From Geosiphon pyriformis (Eukaryota > Glomeromycota > Glomeromycetes > Archaeosporales > Geosiphonaceae): DNA of 64,000 bases. Within the stretch, counting starts at the first letter, position 1, and each line of letters begins with the position of its first letter. The stretch spans positions 669,280 through 733,279 of the forward strand of contig JAAOMT010000129.1 of assembly GCA_016748015.1 (NCBI GenBank), written 5' to 3'. Made by a program: the position numbers and the translations under genes. The notes below the pieces were generated by a model. The model was given only the letters and a program-made list of their open reading frames with translations, had not been told where the DNA came from and searched no databases. Of the stretch, positions 10,931 through 22,893 are shown piece by piece.

Positions 10931-11585
10931 GTAAATATTTATTGTGTTTTTTTTTATATTTTATTAATAAAAATAATTATATAGAATATGTAAAAATTTT
11001 TAAAATTAATTAATAAAAAAACTTATATAATTAATTATTATTTAGTTTATATATTTATATAAGATATATTACTATTTATTTTAAGTTTTTAAAAATTATA
11101 TTAAAAGTTTTTATTATAATTTTAATGCTTAAAAATATTAACTTAAATTAAACTAAGTTAAAATTATTTTTGCATTTTTTTGTAAAAAATTCAATTATAT
11201 TGTTTTAATATATAATTTAAATACAACTTTATTTTCAAAAACTAAAACCAAAAAACATTTTTTAAGTTTTAATAAAATTAAATCAATAGTTATTTATGTC
11301 AAAAAATCAGTTTTTATTGCTTATTTAATGTTTTTTAATAATATATCTTGAATTTAAATAACTAATAATAATTGTTTTGATATTTTTTTTTAATTTATTT
11401 TCTAATAATTTCTTATTTTTTAATGCTAAATTTTTTTTATTGATTGTTTTTTTAATAAAATATTATTTAAATACTTTAAAATATTCTTTAAAACTTTTAA
11501 TAAATTAAATTTCTGAATTTTTGTTTAAATTAAATTTGTTATTGGTATTTTTATTTTTATTAATCTTAAATAAATTTAAATTTTT
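10931..11585. other. A+T-rich stretch, nothing assignable
   Basis: Nearly pure A and T with long homopolymer runs. No reading frame resembles a known protein on either strand, and no clear repeat boundaries are visible. It probably belongs to the same decayed repeat layer as its neighbours. Confidence 0.5.
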
Positions 11586-12600
11586 ATGATAATTATTAAC
11601 TTAAATATAATTATAAATGAATTTTTTGTGTTTTTATTAATATTTTTATTTAATAATATTAATGAATTTTTATTTTTAAATAATAATAGTTTAAAAATTT
11701 TTATTATTAAAACTGGTAGTCTAAAAGTTAATATATTAAAGTTTAAAAGCTTTATAAAATTAGTTTTAATTAAGTTAAACTGTTTGTATATAAATTTTAG
11801 AATTTTTTTTAATAACTGATTTTATTTGAAAAATATAAATATTTCTATAAAACAAGATAATATTATATATTAATATATAAAAATAAATAATATAATTTTG
11901 ATTATTATTAAGATTAAATTTAAAAACAGTATAAAATTATAAATAATAAATAAGTTTAATAAAATTTAAGAATAATTATTTGACTAAACATGTTTTTAAA
12001 ATTTTTAAGATTTCAAATTAGCTTTTTTTAATTTGTTTACTTTTTAAAAACAATTTTTTAGTTATGTTTTTTAATTTGTATACTAAAACATTTTTTAAAA
12101 TTTAATTTAATTAAATTTTTAAGATTAAATTTTTCATTGTTTAAGTAGTTAATAATAATATATTTGTAATTTTAAAAAACAATTTTAATAAAAATAATAT
12201 TTATTACAATATTAATGTTTTTATTTAAGTTTATTTAACTTTTTATTGATAATTTTATAGTAAAAATTTTAATTTAGTACAATTTTGAAAAGATATAAAA
12301 GATTATTAATTATATTTTTATAAATAATTTTTTAATATTACTGTTAATAATTAATGTTTATATAAAGTATTTGAGTTTTTTAGTATTGATTATAAAATTA
12401 TTTTTGCTGTTATTAAATTAAATAATTTACTAAACACATATTTTATTATTTTAAATAAGTTAATTAACAAAAATTTTAAAAATTTAAATTTAAAACTATT
12501 GATATTATTAAATAAAATTATTTTAAAGATTTTTTTTGATAGTTTTAACTGTAATTAAATTATTTAATAAATTACAATAAAATAATAATTTTAATAATAT
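11586..12600 (+). pseudogene. LINE remnant H: ORF1 C-terminus and ORF2 endonuclease, A+T-saturated
   Basis: Plus-strand translation keeps LINE spacing. At about 11676-11800, SLKIFIIKTGSLKVNIL aligns residue by residue with SSKILTSKVSGLESKL of LINE C ORF1. At about 12370-12430, EFFSIDYKIIFAVIKLNNLL aligns with the endonuclease block EYFDTDHKAVSVSVGLGGLL, and the next stretch keeps NKLINKNFKN against RKQANKDHWK. Differences are mostly Gly/Asp/Glu/Ala to Asn/Lys/Ile/Thr, as expected from C-to-T and G-to-A changes. Edges are uncertain. Opposite in orientation to the preserved LINEs. Confidence 0.65.
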
Positions 12601-13640
12601 ATAAAGTTTTTTTATAAATATTTTATGCTTAGTAATTGATAAAATTTTTGGCAAATTATAAGTCAGAAATTTTAATAATAATAAAAATAAATAGTTGTCT
12701 AAACTGAAAATTTAGTGTTTAAAATTATCAAAAAATTAAAAAAAGTCTGGTTTTAAGCTTAAATAACTTCTAAATACTTGATTATTTATTAATAAAACTA
12801 AAACTTTTATAATTAAAAATATGTCAAATATTAATTTAAGTATTACTAATATAAGTTTTGTTTTATTATATGTTAAAAAAATAATAGAATTTCTAAATAT
12901 TATGAATTATGTTATTATTAGCTAAAATTTAAGATATTTATTAACATAAAATTAGTTTTATAATTTCTATTATTAATTAACACATATTATTATTTTAATT
13001 TATTACTTATTATTTTATTAAATTATTCAAATTATTATTCAATTAATAATTCAATTTGTACAGAACACAAATATAATTAAATTGTAATAATTAAATTATG
13101 TAATATATTAAACTATATAATATTTAAAATTCATTAAAATATTTAAAAATTCATTAAAATAATTTATAGTTTACAAGAATAATTTGTAATTTAATAAAAT
13201 ATATTTTTAATTCATCAAAATATTAAAAAAAAAGTGCTAAATTATAAAATAGTATTATAATAAGTTATATAAAAAAAGAGTTTTTTTCTTTGAAAAAATA
13301 TATTTTAATTAAAATTAAATTTCATTTAAACTTAAGATATCTTTCTTACAAATTAATTCAAATAAAACTCAAATTAAAAAACATAAATTTTTTAATAATT
13401 ACTTAAAATTCACTTTTTCTATTAATGTTTAAAATTAATTATAATCAAATTTAAGATAACTTATACTCTTAGTAAATACAAATTGCTATAGATTATTACA
13501 GATTATGAATTTTTTCAGATTTAAGTATATATAGTATATATATAATAAAAATAGATATAATATTATTAAAAAATAAATTTATTTACATATTTCTTATAAG
13601 AATTTTTAATTAATTTATGCAATATTAAAGAAACTTATAA
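12601..13640. other. A+T-rich stretch, probable decayed repeats
   Basis: No protein similarity recognised. 13100-13240 contains short repeated phrases (ATTCATTAAAATATTTAAA-like). 13440-13520 resembles part of the A+T spacer at 22600-22750 (both contain TTATTACAGATTAT), so some of it is a dispersed repeat. Confidence 0.4.
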
Positions 13641-15290
13641 AAATTGTTTGTTTTTGTTTATTTTGTATTTTTTTATAAAGTATATATTTAATATAAACAA
13701 GTTTACTAACTATATTATAAAATTTTTTGCTATTTTTAAGCTTTATAAACTGTTCAAGATTATAATAGCAGTCAGTGTATTTTTAATACTCATTACTTTC
13801 TGTACTTTTTGTTTTTTATCAGAGCTATTATGCTTTGTTTTATGATTTATTATAATATAATTTGCTTTATCATTATTTAGATATTTTAAAGTAATTATAT
13901 CATTTTTTTTAGATAGATTTACCAACTTTTTAATTAATAAATATGTACAATTTGGCTGTATTCAATTGTACTTTTTGTAATAATTTTTAAGTTTTTCTAA
14001 TACTATCTCTTAATTATAATTAGTTATTATTTCCAAGTTTGTATTTTATTCTGAAAGTTGTCATTTGTATTGATTGAAAAAATGCCAATTTTATGCCAGC
14101 AATAAGCAATTGTTTTATTTGAAACATTTTTTCATGCCTTATAAATTAGATGTATTGTTTAAAATTGGTTAATTACATAAATATTATTAGCACTATTATT
14201 AAAAAAATTTAATACATGACAAAAAAAATAATAACAGTAATATGTTTTAAAACAATAAATAATTTTAGTATTTATAGACTAAATATGTACTGTTAAGTTA
14301 AATATAAATTGTTTTACATAAATATTTATAATGGATTTCATATTATAATTGTGACCAGTAAAATTGTTTATTAACAATAATATGTTTCAGTTTTTTTATA
14401 CAACTGATAATTTCAATTAACAAGTCACTATCAAAAAATATCACCAGTTATCTAAACATAAGTGTTTGAATAATATTAAAACCAAGTTGCTCTTCTGTTT
14501 TTTTTTGAAAACAATATAGACATTTAGTATGTTCAATAATAAGTAATAGCAAATACTTAGTTTTATTAACATTGATTATAAAAGCAAGTATCAGTTGTAT
14601 TTTTAATTGTTTAGTATTATAACATAGTATTGTAACAAGATCTTGATTTGATAATATAATATAAAATAGTGTAGTTTTATTTATGTTAAAAATATTGTAT
14701 AACTTTTAATTAACAAAAAATATTATTACACATATTTATTTATCTTTAATATGCTTAATATTAGTTAATGATACATTATTATAAAAGTAAAATAAATATA
14801 ATTCAACATAGTTTTTAAAGCTCTTAGACCAGTTATTAGATAGTTTTTGGTGCTTATTTTCTGAAATATCTAATTGATCATAGAACTTTATACTAACAGC
14901 TCAAATTACATTTTTAGTAAATATTATTCTATGTGATTCTGCTTTTTAAACAAAAATAACAAGTGTTTTATTAAAGTTAGAATTACATACTTTATATATA
15001 TGCTTGCTAATCAAGTTATGTATTGTATTTGCTTATACACAAAAATTTGGTTTATTTTTGATCTAAGCTAAAACTAGAGATTATTTTATGTATAGAAAAC
15101 CATTTTTTTTAAAATGTTTTGCAGTTTTTGATTGGTTTTTATTATTTGTATAATACCAATCAAACACTATAAGCTTATTATAAAATATAGTATTTTTATA
15201 ATTTTGTGGAATGTAAGCTGAAAAAATAGCATGTTTTTTGCTATTAAATATAGTAAAATTAAAAAACAAAAGAAAAATATGATTAAAATA
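13640..15290 (-). pseudogene. Degenerate pogo/Tigger-type (Tc1-mariner superfamily) DDE transposase
   Basis: Reading the minus strand with frameshifts and stops gives family landmarks in order. N-terminal helix-turn-helix: VFDWYYTNNKNQSKTAKHF at about 15100-15165. Then a CENP-B-like DNA-binding half (ENKHQKLSNNWSKSFKNY, about 14820-14875). First catalytic block NIFNINKTTLFYIILSN at about 14650-14705, where the family has Asp-Glu-T-G-L-F-Y, so the Asp is Asn. TEEQLGFNII near 14475-14500. C-terminal landmarks FKTYYCYYFFCHVLNFF and CWHKIGIFSIN (about 14070-14230), and an acidic-to-Asn/Lys-altered tail YLNNDKANYIIINHKTKHN (13830-13890). The size, about 1.6 kb, fits a complete former gene. Terminal inverted repeats were not found. 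Confidence 0.7.
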
Positions 15291-15304
15291 AAGCTAATCC
15301 AAAA

Positions 15305-15735
15305 ATTTGACTTGATTACTTACACAATTAATAATAATTTAAAACTTTACATAATTCAAAACTCTAATTTAATTACTTATACAATTAATAATAATTTAGA
15401 ATTTGAAACAATTTAAAATTCCAACTTGATTATTTACAAGATTAGTAATAATTTAAAACTTAAGATAATTCGAAACTCTAACTTAATTACTTATATAATT
15501 AATGATAATTTAAAACTTAGAACAATTCAAAACTTTGACTTGATTACTTATACAATCAATAATAATTTAAAACTTGAGACAATTTGAAATTCTAACTTAA
15601 CTATTCATAAGATTAATAATAATTTAAAACTTAAAACAATTCAAAACTTTGACTTGATTATTTATACAATTAATAATAATTTAGAACTTGAAACAATTCA
15701 AAACTCTGACTTAATTACTTATACAATTAATATTT
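15305..15735. repeat. 57-bp minisatellite, about 7.5 copies
   Basis: Tandem units of about 57 bp, each with TTACTTATACAATTAATAATAATTT-type core split here as ATTACTTATACAATTAAT, then AATTTAAAACTT and ACAATTCAAAACTCTGACTT. Copies differ by 5-20%. The period is a multiple of three, and short frames read LITYTINNNLKL repeats, but stops interrupt all frames, so a coding role is unlikely. It sits between the transposase remnant and the 3' end of LINE A. Confidence 0.85.
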
Positions 15736-15903
15736 ATTTTATTATATAGCATTTTTAATTATGAAAATTTTTTTTTTTTTTTATACATTTAATGAGTGAA
15801 GTCCAAATGTTACCTAATAAAATAAATTATTATATGATCTAAACTAGGTGTAAATCATGCTTTTACTATACACAACCAGTCACTCAGACCAGTTAGAACA
15901 ACA

Positions 15904-18900
15904 CTAAGCACTTATAAGAACAGAAACTACATCATTAACACCTGAGAAAAACAAACAGAACTTACGAAATCCAAAACTGATGCCAAATGTATTCACAATA
16001 CCCAACAACCTAACTACACCAACCGAAAGCCACTCGGATAAACCAAAAACAGAGACAAAAATAGAACCATTATAAGAAATTAGCCTACACTTTTCCATAA
16101 AGGCTTGGTGTTTTGTATGGACCAGCCAAATATCCTCCCAAAAAGTGAGACAAAGCCCATGCACAAAGTTCACAATCCTTTTACACCCAACCTTAGAATT
16201 ACCAAAAACCGAAACAGACTCATGACACCAACCACTAAATACAAAGCCCTTATACAGAGCCATGCCAACTCCAATCTCCGAAACACAAAAAGCCAGTGAC
16301 TGCGAAACACATGAAAAAAAGCAAGACAAACCAGAAAGAGCCTTCCAAGCCAAAGCATGAGTATTCAGCAACTAAGCACAACTGGCGGCATCATAAGAAC
16401 AAGAAAAAACATGGTCTAAGATCTCAACATTACCACAGAACAAACACATTACACTGAGGTAACTCTTATTATATAAATGCTTGTATACAGCAACAGGCAG
16501 TTATCAATGGAGGACTTTCATAAAATATGACCAATAGCCAGCCATTTGCACAGTAGTAAAGCCAGCAGCCAAGTGAGAATCAGGATGCTATACCATAGAG
16601 GACCTGGACCAGTCAATATCAGCACACAAACTATCTACCACAACCCAAGAACCAGACCCAGCCTCCTAGCAAGCACAATGAATACCATAAAAAACATCAC
16701 AAACAAAGTGCCTAGAATTCCCAGAAACTGCAGTATTATTAGCACTCAGAAAATGTTCATTGATCAAATGAGGCAAATGCCAGACAGAAAAAGCAGCATT
16801 CTTGGCAAGCACATTAGCACACTTATTGCCTGAAACACCAGAATGGCCCCTAATTTTAAACCAATTCACATTTAAATTCTTATGACTAATTACATTAGCA
16901 ATGTGGCAACACTTGATCCAACAATGGTTCCTAAAATCAGGATGAACCAGCAAAGACTCAGATTTGCATACATTTAAAGCAGCTTGGCTGTCCGAAAACA
17001 AGTCAATCACACAAAAAAGAGAAATACACTTGAGAGCCAAAGCAATGATCTGCAATTCTGCCAGAGTAAAAGAAACCAAACTAGACACCCCCACATCCAA
17101 ATCCGAATTAATGTCTTCAAAGAAAGCAGCAGCACCTGTCTTCATGCCAACAGTACCCAGACTACTCAAAGACTCATTCATATATACAGAAAAGTAGGCA
17201 GCATCAGCATCTAACAGCTTGTTATACACAACACCAAAACCATGAGATCGACAAACATTAGAACTGGCATGAACATCTTCAAAGAAGGAACAAACAGAAG
17301 GAGAACCAATATCGCCAAGAAAGCAAACAGATAAATCAAACCAGAAGGGGACTGGGCCATGGGAATTCAGCCTCTTCCAACATTTAAAGGTGCCTCAGCT
17401 GAAAACACCACCAGCACAGTCGTGCAGTTGGTCCACAAAAGCGATTTCATAACGCCTAAGTAAAGACACACATCTGACAAAACAAGGCTCACCAAGAACC
17501 TAACACATGGGTGTACTATTCCAGATGCAAAAAGCACTAGCCAAAAAGCCACTCAAAGACAGATCACAATCAGAAAAAATATGAATCACACCTGCCAAAA
17601 AATTATTTGAAGGGCTAACACCAACATGGGCTGGAAACAGCAAAGGATGACAAGGATGCCAGCTAAGGACCTGGAGATTATGAGACCTGTGAGAAAACAG
17701 GCAACCCAAAATACCAACCGAATTTGCGAAAGCAACAACAGAGGCTAATTTACTTTCAGCCTGCACTTGTTCAAAAGACTTTAAATTATACAATGAAGGA
17801 TGATGAAGCACATCATTAGAGAAATTATGGGGCAGTCCAGACTTTGATTTTAAAACTTTGCACAGCAGAACATTCCATTTATTACAAACACCAATTGGAA
17901 TGAAGCTGAATTGAGTTCTGTAACTGACGATAAAAAAAAGAACTGCAGACACCAAATACGCAAACTGTTTGTCAGAAACTGCTTTCTTTAAAACCAGGTT
18001 CACAAAAAAACAGACATCTAACTAAGCTTTAGCCAAACTAGGCTTTGAAAAACTCTCAGAAGACAAAAAAATACTCAGGTAATGATGAGATTCCCTCTTC
18101 TTGGCGACAGAAATAGGTGAGCCACTGACAGTCAAATGAGGTGTAACAACTCAACAGTTAATAGGAATGGCAACAGTCTTATCATTATTAATTGAAATAT
18201 CATTTAATCTAAAGAATTCACTAACAATATTGAGAATATGCTGTGTGGCAGCCTAGCTGCTACTGACCCAAATTGTATTATCGACAAAAGCACCAGCAGC
18301 CAGAAATGACGTTAGCTCAGTCTGAGGTTCTACCTGGCCAGTTTTGGAAATAAAATGCGAATTCAATCTGTAGCCACACATGTTTTCCTGTCTCTTAACC
18401 TCACACAAGAGTAAATTGTAAAATATGCGCCAAAGAAGTGGTAAGAAAACCTTCTCTTAATCCAAACTGTCATGAACTTGATAACCATTAGTTAAGCTGA
18501 AATCAGTCATCACTCGGTTATAATGATTATTGTGAATGCTACCAAAAAATTGAACAAACTTGCCACATATCTTAATCCTAACTAAACTTCTCCTAAGATG
18601 TTCCTAACCAACAGAATTGTATGCCTTACACATATCCTGTAAAACCAGTCACAGCTCTCAGTTCTTTTCCAAAGCATTTTCGATTACAGAGCCAATAGTG
18701 AAAATAGGCGATTGTGTGGTTGTGCCTTTTAACACAGAAAAATTGTTTCCATGGAGAACATCAAATACACTACAAACCAAAGATATCCTGTCCAAAAGTA
18801 TCTTGGAAAGTACCTTGCGAGCCATTTTGATCAAAGCAATAGGATGTGTATTTGTGAGAACCCCCTCCTATTCATACAGTTTTGGAATCATTGAGACCCA

Positions 18901-20592
18901 AGCTTCTCTCCAAGACCTAGGCACTGACTTACTAACCAAGCAAAAGTTCAAAAGCACTAAAAGCATATTTAAAACTGATTTATCACAATGCTTCCATAAT
19001 TCATTCAAGATGCCAAAGAGACCTGCCACTTTCCCATTAGGCAAACCCAAGACCACATCAAACATTTCATCAAAACCAATAGGACTCATTATGTCAGAGA
19101 AGGCATCATCAAAAACATAATCTAAAGACTGAAATTGGGAAACCCAATCATCAGAGATATTAATTATCATTACACGCTTCCTGGTCCAACTCTTTATAAT
19201 CTCATCTACCTTAGATTTAACCAAATCAGGCTCTAGTACCAGCTTATCATCCACAACCAAATGATCCAACACCACCTTATGGAAAGAACATTCTAGCACA
19301 CTTCTGATAGTACAACCCTTGTCTAACTCAAAGCTTTCCATTTTTTTATCAATGGCCTGCTTAATACAGGAATCTTCAGCATATTTGAATTCCACCAATT
19401 TGGATGAATAGTAAAATTTCCTTGCCTTTGCCAGAGCAGAGCAAATAACATTAAAATTAGAATCTGAAAGAAAGAAAGATCTCACTGTTGACACATCAAC
19501 AAAGTCAAGAATGCACCACATATCCAAAAGCAATGCAAAATTGACATTAAAAATCAAATGAGATGTCTTTACCAGCTTGGAAACCAGCAGTTCCAGCTTA
19601 TGAAACTGAGAAGAAACTTTGGTGTACACACTATCAAAACTCTTAAACCATTTTTTTTTAAAAGCCCCATCTGCCAAGAGAACTATAATTTTTCGAACAA
19701 TGTTCCACATCACGTTCAGATCAGAAAATCTCCTGGTTGAAGAGAACTTATTCAAAAACATAGCAGCATTGGCCACTGTAGACACCTTAAATTCATGCCA
19801 TTTAGCATTATCTGCAGATTTGACATCGAATTTCCAATGATCTTTATTCATCTGTTTGCGCAGCAAATTCAATTGAATATCAAGCAAACCACCAACATCC
19901 ACAGAGACAGAAACAGCCTTGTGATCAGTATCAAAATAATCTATAACATCATTTACACCACAATTCACCACAGCATTAACAAGATTTGAGGAGACAAACA
20001 CATAGTCGATTGTCTTAGCAACACCATGAAAATTACACTAGGTGGGTGTCTTCGCAAAAAGGCTCCCACCCAAAAAATTTATCAAACCTAAATCGAAACA
20101 TTTTCTAAAGCTAGCACTCTTGTGAGATCCATCTTTGTTGAAATTGCCACCTAAGATAATGAAAGAAGATTTATTTACAGTCCTTGCAATCCAAGAATTA
20201 ACATCGCCCACCTGAGAGAAACGTACTGCCAAAGACACTCCAGCATACAGATCCAAGATTGATACAGATAGTTTATTTTTGAAGAGCAACTTAATAGAAA
20301 GAAGTCTGCCAGGAATCTCTAAAACTTTACTCACATGCCAAACCAAAGAATTATCCATAATAATTGTCATACCAGCACCCAAATGACCAGCATCCAAACC
20401 TGAAGTGAAAACCCAAACCCCATCAAATTTGTTCATGATCCAAGGACAGATCTTACCTTTCAGCTTAGTTTCAGTACCAATAGAAATCAAATTACCCATT
20501 TCTAAATGCCAATGAACAATGTCATCCTGCTTTGCAGGATTGTTCATGCCCCAAACATTACATGTTGCAATTTTCTAGACAAGACTACTCAT
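15904..20592 (-). pseudogene. LINE A ORF2 (endonuclease, RT, RNase H), broken by stops only
   Basis: ATG at 20592-20590. APE endonuclease: TETKL, LGGNFNKDG (family GGDFN), DYVFVSS, FDTDHKAVSV. RT follows (GLPNGKVAGLFGI, WVSMIPKLYE, FVDN/DD box region near 18280 where the sequence reads AFVDNTIWV). Thumb near 17800-18000. RNase H around 16700-17230: VYMNESLSS (family VYxDGSL), LAELQIIALAL, LFSDSQAALN, RGHSGVSGNKCAN. The C-terminal part contains a CxxC-x8-H-x3-C zinc motif near 16400-16450, and the ORF ends at the stop 15904-15906. All pieces lie in one frame with stops mainly at former Trp/Arg/Gln codons. Inactive. Confidence 0.85.
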
Positions 20593-22433
20593 TAAGAAAG
20601 AGGTAAGAAGGGAGCACTGTCAGACAAAACCAAACCATCAAAGCAAGCAGTCAAACTAAAAACGGATTTGAAAAGGCCTTCCAACATGTTTTCCAACTTG
20701 ATAATATGGGGAGATACTGAAGAATCCAAAGTTATAGCAGTCTTGCCACTAGTGGCCTTACTCGAGCCCACTCCCATCACTATATCCTCCTCTTGATTCT
20801 GTGATGGGGGAGGTCACTGGTGGCTGACATCCAGGGCTAGACTGGGGAACTGCCAGCACAAGTGAATCCAACCTTTTAGCCAACTCACCAATCTGTCCCA
20901 CAAGGCTGACAAGACTGCTCTCAATACTAACCAAACATTTTTTCAAATCATCTACAGTAGGAGGGAGCAGTACATTATTTTTCATAAAACCAAGTTAAGA
21001 ATCATAACCAAGAAAACCATTTGAAGAAGAAAAACCAGCCACCAATGCCCAGGTCTTACTATCAAAAACCAATGAACAGGAGATGAGTGCTGACTTCTTT
21101 TCATAAATTTTAGCCAATCTAAACCAATCTTGAGCTGAGAAAAGGGCTCTTTTGCTCTTAGGATTAGAAGACACACCTACTAACTTACAAACTGAAATTG
21201 AGTGACCAAAAGAATTGCAACCAGAACACAAAGGGATAACCAAATGTGACTAGCAGAGACCAATGTCTTTTATTATTGGTGTATTGGCCACCGCCTGAGT
21301 CATGTCATTTTCAGAAGCAAAACACACAGTGGCACAGTATGCACAAATGTAATTGGCAGAATTGTGGTTGATAATACACGTTTTCCCACCAATGGAACCA
21401 AGAAAATCTCACAGATCATGTGCATTGGTTCTCACAGGGAGAGTATAAAGCAGAGCCTTAAACCTGTTTCTAGAGTCCCATGTTTGTTTGTCAACATCAG
21501 TCCTGGCCACATGTACCATATCTTTCTCAATGAAGATAGACCATTTGAATGCCAAGAGATCAGTCTGAATTTGATTTCTCAAAATGACAATCGTCTTTTG
21601 CCACAAACCTACCAATTGTATTTTGATTGACTCAATTATTCCAAATGCAGAAACAGCTGCACACACTGTTTCAATAGATGTTCCCACAAGAATTTTCTTA
21701 ATTACAACTGACCAATCTGTGTGAATGTTGCCAGGGCACTTAAGGTCAGTGTTTACTACAATACTACAATTATGAGCCAATTTTCCTGCAGCCATCATCA
21801 CCGATTCAGAAGTAAATATAGCTCGAATGATCCCACCAAATTTTAAGGGAGTAGAGGCCCCCCTAAAATTATTCACACCAGAAAAAATTTTTCTGACAAA
21901 ATTTAATTTATCTTAAGAGGATTTGCCAGTAACAGCAACAAGATCAATATCTAGAGCAAAAGACTTTCTGACCAAAATTTGAACTACAGGCTTGAGTGGA
22001 GGGGTAGGAGCAGAGCTAATTCACCCAAAATATTATCCCCATTATTGCACTCTTTGTTGAAGTCAATTGTGCCAAAAGGCTTATCCAAATTGCACTTTCT
22101 GACCATTCTCTTTGGACTTTTGGGAGTCATTTCAACATCATTGCCACCAGCCTCTTCCCTACTCTCTAGTTGAAAGCTGGTCTCCTCTATCAAATACTCC
22201 TTCTCTATATTGATACTCTCAGATTCAGTAGTATTACCACTTTTTCGTGCAGCCAAGTCATCAAAAACACTATCAGCAGAAACACCAACCACTTTGACAG
22301 GATCCTTTAACAATACACCTTTGCGCTTTTTTCTAGAAGACAAGTCAATAGTAGCAAAACCAGAAAGAGACTTCTTTTTGGACTCTTTTATAACCAAAAT
22401 GCTACCACTATTGGCAGCTTTGTATTCAAACAG
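20589..22433 (-). pseudogene. LINE A ORF1 (RRM-like, zinc knuckle, coiled coil), broken
   Basis: RNA-binding LINE protein. The start codon of the homologous LINE D ORF1 is not conserved here. The N-terminus has a basic cluster (SRKKRKGV) and an acidic region. 21409-21876 encodes the RRM-like core (VVIKKILVGTS, IKIQLVGLWQKTIV), and a second RRM-like block (IGGKTCIIN) follows near 21340-21400. The zinc knuckle region (CSGCNSFGHSISVC, about 21190-21240) keeps C-x2-C-x4-H-x4-C. A Leu/Val heptad stretch (20860-20985) suggests a coiled coil. Several in-frame stops. The terminal CAA has become TAA just before the TGA that overlaps ORF2. Confidence 0.82.
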
Positions 22434-22555
22434 AAAAGATTTCGAAGTATCTAACTGAATATCGAAGAAAATAAAGACTTGTAAAAACTTCTTTCTAAAA
22501 TGAACTATTTCAGGAATTTGGGATGTAGAAGAGAAAGAAGTTGTTCATAAAAATA

Positions 22556-22757
22556 TTAGTTTGCTTTATTGTAATTTTATTAAAATTGGGAGAATTTAAA
22601 TTAAATTTAGCATTTAAGATAATCCATACTGATAATAAAAAATTATGAATTATTAAATATTACAAATATGAGTTATAAATATAAAAATTCTTTAATTACC
22701 AAATTGGTAGATTCAAAATATTATGATTTATTACAGATTATAAATTATTTTAGTATA
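22556..22757. other. A+T-rich spacer between LINE A and LINE B
   Basis: About 200 bp, no coding similarity. It shares phrases with 13440-13520. It could be the only visible part of the DNA into which LINEs A and B inserted. Confidence 0.5.
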
Positions 22758-22893
22758 AAATTTTTTTTTTTGTTTATTTAACAAGTAAGATCTACACACA
22801 ACCTAGCACTATACATCAAAGAAATGATCTAAACTAGGCATGAATCATGCACTTTTTACACATGACCAGCCACTTGGGCCAGTCAGGACAACA

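Larger units (their letters stand above)
15765..22555 (-). mobile_element. LINE A, APE-type non-LTR retrotransposon, near full length
   Basis: About 6.8 kb. The 3' end (left) is a T-rich run on this strand (A-rich tail of the element) followed by the shared 3' UTR. The 5' end (right) carries the shared start motif CATCCCAAATTCCTGAAAT-like near 22510-22550. Order on the minus strand: ORF1 then ORF2 with apurinic endonuclease, RT, RNase H and zinc motif, as in the I/Tad-like groups of LINEs. Both ORFs are broken by stops only; the ORF2 length (1563 codons) equals that of LINE D. Confidence 0.88.

Noticed and set aside
15305-15735. CRISPR-like array
   Set aside because: Units are adjacent diverged tandem copies without unique spacers, in a eukaryotic repeat region with no cas genes.
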